From: Oopsacas minuta
Taxonomy: Eukaryota; Porifera; Hexactinellida; Lyssacinosida; Leucopsacidae
Length of the DNA stretch: 64,000 nt
Assembly (NCBI GenBank): GCA_024704765.1
Contig: JAKMXF010000301.1
Location: forward strand, 279,807-343,806
Direction: 5' to 3'
Part shown: positions 22,195 to 35,527 of the stretch, piece by piece
Layout: every line of letters begins with the position of its first letter
Position numbering within the stretch: the stretch's first letter is position 1
The notes under the pieces: generated by a model
Databases searched by the model: none
The model's input: the letters and a program-made list of their open reading frames with translations, nothing else
What the model was told of the DNA's origin: nothing
Made by a program: the position numbers and the translations under genes

Positions 22195-24033
22195 AGTGCC
22201 TGTGTCACATAGTAATTTTCCTGCACGTTTATTTCCCCAAAGGAAAAATGTTATTAGTAGTTTTCCATCCGGGAAAATTATGAAGTGTAGCAAATCTCCC
22301 TCTATTCAACAAAGCAATTTAAAACAATTGAACCCATATTAGCTTCAGACAGAAGTCAAACACTTAAATTGCAATATAACTAAGAAGTATCGTAAATATA
22401 TAGATTATGTATTTGATGATCAAATTTAACCTTGATTTATGCAACTTCCAACTTATGAAGATATTTACAATTATGTGGAAAGGGGATTCTACCCAAAATC
22501 TTTTGAAAACCTGGACAAAAAATTATTAAAAGATAAAAGAAGAGATTTAGAAAGGAATGGCAATCGTTTCAAGTTAAAAATAGCCTTCTCTAGCATATTT
22601 CGACGATGTCACGACCTGATAGTATCAGAGAATCCCAAAGGAGATAGACAAAGGAAGAATTTTTCGAGTATTGCATTGTTCTGAATTCGGGTGGTTGTCA
22701 CTCTGGTATTTGTTCTACATTCAATAAGATATCTGAAAGGTACTGGTGGAAAGGGATGTACAATGATATTCTCTCGAAGATAAATAGTTTGCAAGAATGT
22801 CAACAGCAAAATCAATTCAAGAAAGGCCCATCCGAACTAGATCCTGTGAATATACCGAATAGAAATTTTCCCAAATGGGGAATGGATTTAATTGATCCTC
22901 TCACAGCAACAGTGGTAGGAAATTCTCAAATTATTGTTCTTACTGAATATCTCACTGGATAGGCAGAGGCCAAGGTAATTTCAACAAGAATCGTCTTCTA
23001 CTTTTGCTGCGATACTGGATCTAATAATAACCCGATTTGGTGCACCAGAGAATTAATCTCTGATCAGGAAGAAAATTCGTAAATGAACTCACCCATCTAC
23101 TCTTTCTATAAGTGGAAAACTTGAATCTGGATGGATGGGGAAGAAAATTATGGTAGAAGTCTTGGAAAGAGGTACAAATAAATTAGATGGTCTCAAAAGA
23201 ATCTTTAATGCTACTCAACTTAAACCAGTTATTTAGGAGGCTATGGTAACAGAATTACCAGCAAAGAAAACCGAATTAGTCGAAAGAATAACGAAGAAGT
23301 AATTCCACTTGAAATAAAACAGGAGGTTCAAAACTATAGATTTCACTCACCAAATGTACAATGGCAGAGGAACATATGCTGCTCCTGGAGGAGTATTAAA
23401 GTTTAAGGAGAAGTCGTCACCTATTGGTCAAGTACTAAATGTAAAATTTACAACGTTTTCGAAACCGAATCGAGGAAAGCATATTATCTGCGATGGTAAT
23501 TGTTTTTTCAGAGCTTTATCATTTCAAATTACCGGATAAGAAGACCAGCAGTCTGCAGTTCGTAAATATGTATGTGGTTTTATGGAATTACAAGGGAAGG
23601 AAATAGGTGGAAAAACCCCCAAGATTATCTCGAAGATTCGAAAATAAGGAAAGATGGAACGTGGGGAACTACTGATGAATATTTTTCTGCAGCAGCATTG
23701 TTAAAAACTACAATTTATGCCTGAAATATATTTGGAGAAAGACTCTGCTGAATTCGACATGGTCATAATAAAGAAAATATCAACAATTTCGGGGTATATG
23801 TTGATAATTCTAGTAGGAGTCATTATGATATTGTTCTACCAATTAGTAAAAATGATAGCATTCCATTTTTTCATTACTCTTAGCTACTATATTCTATTTA
23901 TTTCTGCTTAAGTGAGTTTCTCATATTTATACTATTTGAACGCAATTATCTAATCATCTGATTGTTTACTAAGTAGTAATCTCCCGGGGGGAAAACCACA
24001 GTAGGGGGATGAATACTATGTGACATCGGCACT
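22195..24033 (+). mobile_element. Ginger-like DNA transposon relic
   Basis: 1.84 kb between imperfect inverted ends: AGTGCC-TG-TGTCACATAGTA at the left and AGTGCC-GA-TGTCACATAGTA read from the right. The ends are short TIRs, not LTRs. The content is a retroviral-type integrase followed by an OTU-type cysteine protease, on the plus strand. Ginger transposons are DNA transposons with a Gypsy-type integrase, and as I recall some carry OTU or Ulp1 proteases. I could not resolve a target duplication. Confidence 0.6.
22439..23890 (+). pseudogene. Integrase plus OTU protease remnant
   Basis: The first part (22439-22684) has LPTYEDIYNYVERGFYPKSF, the region before an integrase zinc finger. At 22756-22962 the integrase core begins: WGMDLIDPL contains the first catalytic aspartate, and IIVLTEYLTG follows. 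A stop and frame changes then cut the core. From about 23350 a second module appears: GKHIICDGNCFFRALSFQITG (about 23475-23538) with the Asp/Cys of an OTU protease, TWGTTDEYFSAAALLKTTIY (about 23660-23715) and, in another frame, SHYDIVLP (about 23820-23850) with the expected catalytic His. The order integrase then OTU within one TIR-bounded unit is the notable point. Not functional as it stands. Confidence 0.65.
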
Positions 24034-24060
24034 ATTAATTACTTTAATTGAACAATAAAC

Positions 24061-24162
24061 TGGTATCATTGTCATTATTACTTAGCCTCTCCATACGGAA
24101 AACTATTTCGCGACATAGATTTCCGTATGGAAAGGATAGGTAATAATGACAATGGATACACC
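24061..24162. repeat. 102-bp hairpin (inverted repeat)
   Basis: Two arms of about 50 nt meet at a central CGCG (24109-24112). Long matched blocks are ATTGTCATTATTAC and CCATACGGAAA on the left with their inverses on the right, and the arms show only scattered mismatches and small indels. It begins 27 bp to the right of the Ginger-like element. It has no coding capacity. It may be a minimal fold-back MITE or a transcribed hairpin. Confidence 0.8.
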
Positions 24163-24930
24163 AAATGCCCGTTTCTAATTTCGGTTATTATTTATGTAAC
24201 AAAACGTCCACTAAAAGTTGCTCTGCCAATAATCCTACTGGTGGTACAAATTGTATAAATTGTAGAGTATCCAAACATTATAATTCAAATTTAAATACAG
24301 ATGTGAATTTTCACAATAATATTGATATTATTTGAGGCTAATTGTATAAATAACTGAATTTCTAACTGGTTCAATGTGTATATAATTCCACAAACAAATA
24401 CTTACAATAACATGTAAAAACGCAAGTAACCACTTTTACATATCATTTAAAGAATAAAGTTATACATACACATATAGATATATAGAAACATTCAACTCCA
24501 CTTAATGGGCACATCCAGCCATTAAGCGAAGTTCAATATTACCCGGAGATTTCCGAAAAATAATACTAAAGAGCAGCGCTATTCAATTTATGCAGTCGAT
24601 GACTTCCCTGTAGAAAGTTAACCACTCTATGGTTGAGCCAAAGCTATCCAATGTACAAACTTTTAAATTTTCCGAATGCTTGTAAATATTTCAAAGTTGA
24701 AGTTTTCGATATTATAGAGAATTATATTTCGGCGGCCGACCTAAAGGTAGTTAATTAAACTTTTGATATTAGAAAAGAAATACGCATATATAACTCACAT
24801 TATCAGATATTTTCATTTCTGTGGTTGTTTGTACACTAATGGCTGAGTTAAGTGGGTAATTAAAATCATGAGGGTATGTTAAAGGATAACAAATAAATAC
24901 AATAAATATACAAACAAGTATTTAAAGTAC
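24163..24930. other. No gene recognised (SF3B1-like intron 3)
   Basis: Intronic AT-rich DNA down to the donor site of exon 3. No element recognised. Confidence 0.45.
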
Positions 24931-25315
24931 CTGGAGTACTAAGACCAGGAGTAGATTGATAAGGTTCAGGGGTTGGTTGGACTTTTGGAGTACCCCTTTC
25001 GGTAGAAGGAGTAAGATCCCAACGGGACTTTCTAACCGAGCGAGTTTGAGTAGGAGTTTCGCTATGTTTAGACTCAGAAGCTTTAGGAGTACCCCAACGG
25101 GTGGATTCCGTAGAAATTGGTGTACTAGAATTATGGGATAAAGAGACTGGAGTAGTGGGAAACTGATATCCAGTTCCAGGGGTAGCAACTGGAGTAATAG
25201 CAATAGGTGTAAGGACATGCTCATGATATTCGGAAGCGGGAGTTGAACCAGGATCAGAAAACGTGTTAAGTTCAATCTTTTTGGTAGGTTTGTCTTCTCT
25301 CCGATCCATACGTCT
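24931..25315 (-). CDS. SF3B1: SF3B1-like splicing factor, exon 3 (TP/RW-rich)
   Basis: 385 nt from a tttag acceptor to a CCAG|gtactt donor, phase 0 in and phase 1 out. The product starts RRMDRREDKP and is rich in Thr-Pro pairs, the cyclin-dependent-kinase-type sites that are typical of the SF3B1 N-terminus. It carries TRWGTPK and SRWDLTPSTERGTP, which correspond to the RWDETP-type UHM-ligand motifs that bind U2AF-homology-motif proteins. I count two such tryptophan motifs here, against a longer array in human SF3B1. The segment is also shorter than its human counterpart. Confidence 0.85.
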
Positions 25316-28300
25316 CTAAAGAAGTATAGAAGAAAGTAGAAAGAGAACAATAGATTGTAGGTAATATACACTGTAATATGAGACAATAACATATCGTCGC
25401 AAGAAACAAAAGAAAATACCATTAAGAATTACCAAAATCTATCTTAGTAAACGCAATTACATGTAATTAAATATATATATATAAATGTTTGTGTGTCCGA
25501 AATTGATCAAAGAAATTGAAAACCCCAGCAATCTTTTGGGATATGAGGTTTTTTGTGCCTGGCACAGACAAGTTTGAGTATTGCACGAGAAAAATTACCT
25601 ATGACGATATTATGACGCATTGTCACATTTTGGATAATCCAAAATCTCATTATTAGCCACAGACAAATAATATGCAAGATGCTTGAGATTGGAAACACAA
25701 GTACCCCTCAATATGCCAAATGTCCTAGCGTAATAATTTTGACCACAAGCGAACTCAACATGAATCATTATTTTATCATGATAGTCAAAGAAATCCCCAA
25801 TAGAAATCATTTGATTGCAGTTTACATGTATTAATCAACGGACAAAGTGTATTCAAATAATGCATTATATCACATGATCATTAATACAATCAACAGGTAA
25901 GGATACTAATGCACACAAGTCCACATAGATAGGTACGCAGCTTGTAGTAAATTCAAAAGTAGAAAGATTTCTCTAAATTACCAAATAATAATAATTGTGC
26001 TCGGAAACATTTCGAGTTACTAATCACATTGCCTCGTTGTGTACATGAATATCTTGTATATTCACAGTGGAGAGAATTTAAAGAATTTAGCCATAATAAA
26101 TTAACCGCACTTGGAGATAATTATGTATTATCAAATTTATGTAACAACATTCGAGGCCAGTTCTCAGTCCTATATCCGAAATTCAGAGTTTGGCGAATCT
26201 TGGAGATGTCAAAGTATTATAAGTATGGCAAATTCATTACGCTCCACGAAGTCTGTCCTTTGTGGAAGATTTCCCGAATTTGGAGTGATGAGAGACTCCA
26301 CTAAAAAGAAATGGGACATTTCATTGAAACACTAAGCGTTGTAAGTGGAAATAATACGGTGTGTACCAAAATTGATGTTCGATTATAGTAGTAACTAAAG
26401 GGTGAGAATAAAAATCAATCTATAACATAATAGCGCAGTTAGATTGATAGGTCGCTGCTCGATAGCTTTTTACGTTAGATTAGGCTCAAATATTAAACAT
26501 CTATATTTCTTAGTGAAATTGGCGAGATGCGATGGTATATACTCGGCACTACCTGCATCGGGTAGATAATAGAGGGAATTCACATTATTTTATGCTCCAT
26601 AGCGCATCAATTACATGTAATTGGCATAGTTGGTAACACTGGAGCGCTTACATGACTTTTGGCAAGGAATATCGAAACTTCGTGCCTCGTGTATTAAAAA
26701 TTCTCGAAATTTATGGTTTGTCAAGGTCATGATGACGTAATAATTCAATAATGAGTTCGCATTAGGTCAAAGTGATGTAGTCATAACTCGTGGCATATTG
26801 AGCCTACCCGTGATTCAAATTTTAAACATCTATTATGCTAAACAAGAATTATCTATCATAGCCCAGGAATAATCCATCCTATTTTAGACTCAAATTGAAC
26901 ACGATTAATTCAAGAAATGCGAAATTTCAGCTCTATAATGATCTCCATGATCATTTCTTCCACAGGAATTGATATTGGACTGATAGAACACTCAGGATCA
27001 AGGGATTATCAAGGAGCACTAGAAGCTCTTCTAGGACCACGACTTTTGATGAAATTACATATAGGAGCCTGAAATTGAGTATATTTCCCTATAAAGTAAC
27101 GCAAATTTAATGATTTCGGCGTAGAAGATTCAGGAGGAGAAGCGCTAGGAGCGTGCTCCGAATCCTCTGCATAACCCTTGGATCAGGATGCTGGATAGCG
27201 AGAGCGGAATTAACTATTATGTGAGTGCATGAAGAGATTTACTAATCAGGGACCCAGTAGTAAGCAACTGAAAACAACAGCATGACCCTTAATAAACTAA
27301 GATTTCTATTTGCTTAGAAGTATGCATAATCATAATAAACGGATCTTGCACAAAGTACTGAAAATAGCCTAGATTTCATTTCGGAATAAAATTTCTTTAA
27401 ACAATTAGCTTATTATAAATAAGTAAAATTGCCATAGCCAAATCCTCGTGTTTAGTCGAAATCATTGAATTTCTTAAAACAATATGGTCACTGAATAATT
27501 ATCAAATAATTCTCCCATTATTCTGAACCAGGTTGCAAGATAAATAACACCTAATATGCACTGGCACTATATCTGTATATTCAGTAGATAGAGATCCTTC
27601 TGAATAAACTTCACTAATACTCAATTATTGAATTAACTTTCGTCGTCAGCATAAAAAACTTGCTCTCAAAATGGGGAATTTGCACTCTGCTCTAGATCGA
27701 AAGAATGGACTGATTTATTGCGCATATCAGAATGTTTAACTGATAATAAATAAATTTCAAAACACATATGTTGTTCACATAATGAAATTTAAACGAAAGA
27801 ACATTTGTCCACAGAACAACTAATGGCATTCTAAGGTTTGAATCAGTAATACACAAACTATTATCCCATTTTTTGATTTCGAGATAAATTCTCCAGATAA
27901 TTTCTTTCAATCTGAATTATAATAATGAATCAAACACTTATCAGTTTCCACAGTAAACTTAAGAATGTGAACCTGGGAATGGGAATTGGTTCCTTAACTA
28001 TACTTTGACCATGAACAATATATTCAGGATAACATTTTCTAAGCTGGAAATACCATGAATATCAAATTTCATTCCTTGTTCCAATGACCACCAAATTATA
28101 AACCTTAATATCTCTCTAGGTTTTACAGATATATTTAATGGGAACTAATTTGATCAACTAAACTATGAGAAGGTTGTCTCATAACTAACCACAAAGCAAT
28201 CAGAGGACTAAACTCAACAAACTATTGTTATAAGCACCTGTGATGACGTACTGAAATGATTTTAAATAAAACATGCATCAGTGAATTATAAAATCCTGGA

Positions 28301-29235
28301 AAATTAAGTGAAGCCGATAACTGAGGGTGTTATGAAGAACAATAATAAGAAAATATTTACTTCGACATGCTTAAAACATGTAAAACTATACCAGTTTTGG
28401 AGCTAAGGACTGGCAATTGCCTGAGAAGAAAGCTGTACCGATTCTCCTTATGACTGATAGGTTTACTGGCCCATTAAGGCCATAAACTGCATTTTGTAAT
28501 AATCCAAGTTTAAGGAGGCAAAGTCGAATAAGTTTGGAAATTTGGAAAACAATATTTTTCATATTTTGCCCGTTAATTGGGCCAAAAGGAGATTGAAATG
28601 CGTATATAGGTAACAATTTTGGCAAAAAAAACTGGTTCAACCTATTCTTGACCACGTTTACAGGATAGAAGCGGTTGACAAAATCTGAGTATTCAGGTAT
28701 GTCAAACCTTGAGTCACTGTAATTGATGTAATACAAGACCTTCAAGACTTAACGGAAGATCTGATGGAAAGCCATCAATAACAAACTCACTTCCCACATT
28801 AGTTCCCTTTCTACTGTGAAACTTCGAATCTTGAAATAATTAATCTAAATTTCCAAATAATAAGTTCCATTGGAAAGGTTTCGATCGAGTACGTGCGCCG
28901 CCTCCTTGTATACGAATATTTATATACATTGCACACTGTAATTATGTGATTCGTAGATTCCAACGTTTTTCGCCAGTGGACCCAAGATAACAATTTCATC
29001 GATTCTATATGAACACCTTCCCACAGACAGCAATACAAATTTAGAGATCCTGTGAACATCCATGAACCCCAGTTCGAGAACTGCTGAGGTAATTCAAAGA
29101 AATTGGCTATCAAATATGTTGTGTATAATTGGAGAAAAGTATCAAGAACGAATAAGGTGTCGTTTTGCTCACAATACTTATACAATCCTACAGCTACATT
29201 TCAAGCAACTTCCGTTCGTAGATCAATACAAGATA
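25316..29235. other. No gene recognised (SF3B1-like intron 2)
   Basis: Long stretch without a convincing exon. 25904-26060 repeats the sequence at 1622-1745, and 26111-26300 resembles 29540-29740, so dispersed repeats are present. An open stretch after a ttccacag site at about 26973 (GIDIGLIEHSGSRDYQGALEALLG) looks protein-like but matches nothing I recognise. The frame at 28386-28745 (-) is also unassigned. Confidence 0.4.
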
Positions 29236-29377
29236 TAGTGCAACATCGATTATCCGAACATGCCCCTTGGTACCAGTTCACAATCAGTATGTATAAGTGA
29301 CAATGATTATGTAAATTGCTGATAATCCGAACGCTTTTGATCAGTGTCTACGAGATCGGATAATCGAGCTTATACTG
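29236..29377. mobile_element. Short pogo-like MITE
   Basis: 142 bp flanked by TA. The inverted ends share the core TCGATTATCCGA, and the right end reads CAGTATAAGCTCGATTATCC. No coding capacity. Confidence 0.65.
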
Positions 29378-29379
29378 TA

Positions 29380-31779
29380 TATAATATACCTTAGAATTGG
29401 GGAATATAACATGATTTCAGAATATGACTATGATGGAATATCATGCATAATTATAAATGGGGGGGATGACTTTGATAATTATGTGAATTAGTGATATCCA
29501 TGAAAAGTTTTTCGATGAGTTTTTGATTGTCCGCTCTTGGAAGATAATTACAAATTATCAAACACTATTCGGGGGCCAGTACTCTGTCCGTCATTCAGAA
29601 TTCGAATTTGTCCGCTTCTCGAAGACTGCTTAAAACTTTAATTAAATATATTGTTAATTCATTCGGCATCACGAGATCTGTCTGTTGTAGAGGGATTGTC
29701 TGCTTATCGGAGTGTCCGTTATGGGAGAGCCCACTTTAGAACTGGAGGTGCTTTAATGAATTAGTAAAAATGAAAATTGATAGAAAATTTCTCGAACTAC
29801 TATAATCTGGAGGCTGAATTTCTGAATATAATGGACATGATGTTATCGCAAGAGACATATCTTGATGGTGGCACAAAAAGCACAATTGTTTGAAATTGTG
29901 TCAGATAAAATCGAATACCGAGGTGCCAATCGACACATCATCATAAAACTGTCTATAAATTTCTACTCTTATTCATAAACAGTGTGGGATGTAGACGGAA
30001 TACTAAACTAACATAATATGCACTGAGATGGATACTTGGCAACTAAACGATATTATAGTCGGTACAGACAAAAAAGTTTAGATAATATCAGCGTTCAGCC
30101 GGTAAATTTCCCATTTTTGACATTTGAGTTGTTTATTAATCCAAATGCTTGGTAATCATTAAACTTGGTCACGTTTTAGGACTCTTGAACTTCATGTCTT
30201 GAAATAATTTGAAATTATATCAATTTACCATTATTTCACACATGAAAGTGAGGTTGCTATGCTTGATGGGCTTGAAAACAGGGAAGGTCAATTATGGAAA
30301 ATGTTAATAGGTGCGAAACGGTGCGACTGAAGCAGTTTCGATTGGACAAAAGTATTTCGGATCAAAAATGGGTCATCAGTAAAGTCGAAATCGTTCATCT
30401 CTGCTCCCCAAAATCCAAGATAACAGAAGGAAAACAACCCGAATTAGAGAGTAAAACAATTTCTATTTCTATTTCTAAAGCTCTTGAAAGATAACAGTGT
30501 GATTATTTACTGATTATGGAATTTGATTAGATTGGATCATGATAAAGAGTTACACGGTAGAGTCAAAAATGGTTTGTTAGCTACAAGATTTCTTGCCAGT
30601 TGAACATAATCATGTAAGTATTACAATATAAATGTATCATTTTACAAGATATTTACTCTCCAATATTTTCTGATCTAATCTTGAGTGGAATGAAATGATA
30701 TCAACTTGGAATAGATCCCAAACTATTGCGAAAGTTTTATGCACCTCTGCAAACATTCTTAAAGCGTACAACTATAAAATTGTACCCTCGAACTTTTCAT
30801 CCGAAATGTAAACGCACTTATTCTAACCTGATCGTACTCGATTAATGATGATGATTCCACTGTAGAACGTTCTAATCGGTGCACAATCGAAAAGGTTAGA
30901 GCTAAAATACACTACTAAGCCAAAGTCTATGGGCGAAATTGTATTAGTCATCAAATATATTTATACTGATTCTAGTTACTATGTATAGCCATAGTAATGT
31001 GCCTACTAACATCATTGCATAGTGACTTACATTATTGAAAATCCTGAACAGGAATGCAAACTACAAAATAACAAGCAATCATAATTATAATCAATACTTC
31101 AGAACAAGCTGTTAATTTTCAAAACGTAAGAGTACAAAGAGAAGCTGACTAGTTCATGATTAATATCCAAAAAGGTTACCAAAAGTAAATGAATATAAAA
31201 TCAAAACTTATTGCTTAAAACAATCACTCCCTTCTTTCAAATGATACAAATTTCGTATAAATTTGATGAGTATAAGTGAGTCAAATTAGTGAGTGAAGTG
31301 ATACTCATCTAACTTCGTAGAATTTTTCAAAATAAAATATTTCAAGTAATGAATATGATAAAAGAAATTTTAAACTCATATCCACCAGCCCTCAATAGTA
31401 TGTAAAAGAAAATTTGTATCAAACTTACAAAGAGAAGCCAGTCAAAAAACCCATTATAGTGATACGAATAGGAAAATTTTAAAACCTCAGTGCTAGTCAT
31501 CGCACATACTTCTACAATTCTGATGACATTTTCGTATTCTACCAGCACGATACTTCGAATGATAACAAGTTCCTTCTTTAGCTATACTATTAGTGGGTCA
31601 AAGAAACGATTGAAGTGAAAACGTTTTCATTTGAATTGGCTGCTAACCGCTTTTTCGTTACTTTAACAGCGATTGTAGAACATCCGTCATATCCTTGACA
31701 AACAAGTAACCCCATATTTAACCCAAAGTTTCAGGATAAATAAAATTGATGTGGCACTATATTGACGTAGCACTAGATT
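29380..31779. other. No gene recognised (SF3B1-like intron 2)
   Basis: AT-rich intronic sequence. 29520-29750 contains degenerate GTCCG-type motifs resembling eroded pogo-like elements. No exon or transposase recognised. Confidence 0.4.
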
Positions 31780-32740
31780 CTGCGTGCAGATCACCAAGTC
31801 CGAGGAATTCTTCTAAAATTTTGGTTTCTTGTAGTCTCCCTGGTGAATCGTACAACAATTAATAACTATCCATGCCCATTTGTATCTGCATTTCAACAGA
31901 AAGTACGATAAATCCAGAGGAATTAATTGCTTCTGACACGATCCTATTGACAATAACTTGTCCACAATCCTTAATAAGTTCATTGCGAATAGTTGGTGAG
32001 AGATAATTTGCGTTCACATCAGCTGAATCTATATGCTTCTTAAGCAATTCATCGCCCGCATCCATACGAAACGAAGCAATCTTGAACGATTTCCCCTTTC
32101 TTCTGTTTTTCCACGAAGTGGACAAAGCAGATGTTCCACTAAAACAATGGATTGTATTATTTAAACAAGCCATCCACGATTTTCCTGAATTATATTTACA
32201 AAAGTTTAGATAGTGGTTGGAGAACTACTGATTGATTCAATACACCACAAGTTATTGCTCGTGCTCGAGCTCAGTATGAAACTCGTTGCCTATCGTTGAA
32301 GGTGTAATAAATGAAGCACCCAGGAATTCCTCTTCGGATAGTGGGAGGAAAGATGACACAATACTTACAAAGACAAGTATCGTGCCATCTCTCCTCTTTA
32401 TTTGAATAGACCAACCATGGAAATTCGTCCAAACAATCCTTTCTAAAAACTCTACCACATCATGAATCGTTTTGTAAATCAAAATCATCAGGTGGAGACC
32501 AAGCGTCAAGCAATAGCATTAGTTTACTTCCAAACGGAAAACTTTCGCTCAAATAATTCACAACATCAAGAATATGTGTTGAAAAATACAATACATTTTG
32601 TTATTCCATGGTTGTGTCACCAAGAGCAGTTTCTTGGTGTGGTTCAAGTGCGCTATAACCTAGCAAAGACCTCTTCTTGTCCACCATCAGTAGGAATAAA
32701 ACTATATGTCTATACGTAGCGATTAGGGACGAGAGAGCTA
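31780..32740 (-). pseudogene. ZMYM1-like hAT transposase relic
   Basis: On the minus strand a TTF-type zinc-finger segment (DEFPWLVYSNKEE...CKYCVIFPP) lies at about 32310-32440. The frame 32173-31859 then gives SWKNRRKGKSFKIASFRMDAGDELLKKHI, NYLSPTIRNELIKDCG and IVSEAINSSGFIVL, which matches the start of the RNase-H region in zinc finger MYM-type 1-like transposases. The family then shows a DETTD motif, which is lost here. Stops occur between the blocks. Confidence 0.65.
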
Positions 32741-33310
32741 GCGAATATCCTCAACCAATATTTCAAAGTATAGTGACATCATCTCAATTCTTCGTTCATG
32801 TTTACAACAGGGATTCTATAAATACTAGTAAATACGCATAGAAATTCTTGCAGCTCAATGTAGTACGTAAATACAAATTACCAATCAATTTCTCAAAAAT
32901 ATATTGTAAATATTGGCAATTATTTCAATAATGGGGAACTATATATTTAGCTGAGTTTTAGGACAGTATTAAGGATGGAGAAATAAACGAATAAATCATC
33001 AAGATGGCCTGTCATGTGAGAGAGAAGGTAATTCATGATGATTACCTATGTTCAAGGAATTCATGTAAATACTCAATGGCCGGATAAATCAAAGTAAAGT
33101 TCGTAACTAAGTTCAAAAAAATTGGTAATTAACTACTTAGAGAAAATGAAGAAAGATTTTCTCATAGCCAAATAAACACTTTGATGGACAATCTGTGATG
33201 ATTATGACCTAATCTCGAATATTAGAATAAGATAAATCCGCTTTCTTGCGAAAATGAGCAGATATTGAATAGGAAAATGAACTACAAGGATATGGAAAGT
33301 CGAGTTTATA
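32741..33310. other. No gene recognised
   Basis: AT-rich intronic sequence between two transposon relics. Nothing coding seen. Confidence 0.4.
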
Positions 33311-34637
33311 CAGGGTGTTTCACAATTGATGTCGTATTTTCTATATTTGTGTATTATGCACCATGCAATAATATCTGTGTATTTAAACTTGCAATTATAA
33401 TCTATCTTACAGGGTCCTATTGAGTAATTATTTCATTCATCAATCGAAATATTTTATAGCTTCTATTTCCAAATCCAAATTGGGCTAATTATTTGCAAAA
33501 TATAATGGTGAAAGAATACAGTATCATGATTCGCTCACAGGCTGTTGCATGCTACAAACTGGCTCTTCTCAGAAGTTTGTGTCTCTTAAACTCGAAGTTA
33601 ATATCCGTACAGTTCAGCTTTGGTGGCAACATTTCAGGAATGATTTGACATTAGAGAAAAGGGGGACGTGGCCGTAAATCGTCCATATCGAAAGTTGCCA
33701 AGATTGAAATTACTAAATCAATTGGAAAAAAAACACAGTATTTACGTAGTCTTTCCAAGAAATTGAAGTTGAAAGGTCATTCCGTATCTCAGAGTACAGT
33801 GTACCGTTATTTGACAAAAGAAAAGGACGTAAAATCTTACAAACGCCAGCGGGAGCCGTTAATAACAGAGAAAAACATGGCTGCTAGGTTAAAATTTTGT
33901 AAAGAACGTGTCAATTCGGACAGCAACTGATTGGAAAAACATATTATTTACAGATGAATCACCGTTTGAGTTAAATCATCCTCCTAACAGGAAAAATGAT
34001 TGTGGTTGGGCGAGAAACACATCGGATATCGAGCCCGTTTAGACGGTGAAATTTCCAAAGAAAATTCAAGTATGGGGTATGATGTCACATCGAGCACTGT
34101 CGGAGGTACACTTCATTCCCGTTGGACAAACTGTATCTGCAGAGTACTATGTTAGTGAGATACTGGGTAAAACTTTAATGTCTACAATGAATAGAAGCGA
34201 GAAAGACGCACAGTTGTTGAGAGGAAAATGTTAAAAAATATGTCCCGTGCGATATTCCAACAAGATGGCATTCCAGCAAACACGGCAAACATGACACAAA
34301 ATTGGTTGAGAAGTAACCTAGAGTTTTTGGGCCAAAGGTACCTGGCCAGCCAACTCTACATATTTGAGTCCCTTGAGAACATGGTCGATTTCGGAAGATG
34401 ATCTTGATTCAATAGGTGAGTCAAAAGACATAAAAATGTGGAAAATCGACTGAAAACAGCATGGTCCAATATTTCACCAGAGCCTTTTGGGCAAATTGGT
34501 GGATGGGATGCCAAAACGAATCCATAAGTGTATTGAACTTAGTGGTGGATATATTGGCAAATAATTGTAGTAATATCTCTAGTATTCTATTAGTTATGTA
34601 ATATTGTATAACACAACATCAATTGTGAAACACCCTG
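33311..34637 (+). mobile_element. Tc1 element, degenerate
   Basis: 1327 bp with inverted ends (CAGGGTGTTTCACAATTGAT at left, its inverse at right), each flanked by TA. The plus strand has HTH remnants (IMIRSQAVACYKLALL; KLKGHSVSQSTVYRYLT at about 33765-33815), a FTDESPFEL-like first catalytic block at about 33950, WGMMSHRALSEVHFIP (34070-34120) and FQQDGIPANTANM with the second D at about 34258. The third block has decayed. It is related to the DD37E copies at 14075-16758 by sequence of the central region. Confidence 0.85.
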
Positions 34638-34639
34638 TA

Positions 34640-35527
34640 AACAAATTGGGATGCTATTTGCAATAGAATTTCAGGTTACCGAGTTATAGGTAAATATTGA
34701 CAGAAATGTGCCATCCATGGTCACTAGGTACAACTCAGTATAGTAATAACTTTATCATTGAAATTTTGTATAAAACCTCGAGATAATTCAGATAAAATTC
34801 TGGAATCGAAAGTGACATAATAAACCGTCTCTTTCTCACTTTTGAATCGTAAATATTGAATCATTAATATTCTTAAAATGGATAGAAGTAGCAGTTGATA
34901 GTGTAACAAATAAAAAATTTCTTAACGCAAATGAGTAGATATTCCGTGAACTATTGTTAGGAACAAAGTCATGGGAGCATCGGTTTCAATTCGCTATACT
35001 CTGAATTCGTAGGAATCGGAATAAAATCAATAACTTTTAAGCAATACGGCAGAGATTGAATCGATCAGCTTTTTATGAGCAGACACGACCCAGCAAGCCG
35101 GTAGATCAGTCATCCAATATATCTTTACCAACATCAAATAATAAATAATGCACATAAATAGTATAAATCATAGAACTATAATTAGGCCAATACTGAAATA
35201 TATTTCAGTACAAGTGTAACAAGCCTATTGAAGTATTTGGAAGGTCAAATTCTTAATGTCGATCATTTAGTTGTAGGTCAACGGACCGGTCAGAATTTGA
35301 CCGGTACATACATGACCGGTCGACTGAAGGGTCCCAATTCTATATACGGGGTAAGAAATCACTTCGTTATACCTAGAATTCCGTTATTTCCGACTTGGTT
35401 CGAAAGGGAATTTACTATATTAACAGCATGATCTGAATCATATGAACATATATTGCATATCTAGGATATACATACAAATATGTACTGTATCGAGTAGCGA
35501 GATTATCATAAAACAGCAAAAACTCAC
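34640..35527. other. No gene recognised; short spaced repeat at 35284-35320
   Basis: Intronic sequence. Three GACCGGT heptamers begin at 35284, 35299 and 35314, exactly 15 bp apart. No protein or RNA gene recognised. Confidence 0.45.

Noticed and set aside
24922-25422. Minus-strand 166-residue Leu-rich frame overlapping SF3B1-like exon 3
   Set aside because: It is an alternative frame of the TP-rich exon; exon 3 in the other frame has correct splice sites, phase and family match.
26960-27075. Possible exon after a ttccacag acceptor
   Set aside because: Protein-like but short, with no clear donor and no family recognised.
28386-28745. 119-residue minus-strand frame as a possible exon
   Set aside because: No recognisable motif, splice context or homology argument; length is possible by chance in this much sequence.
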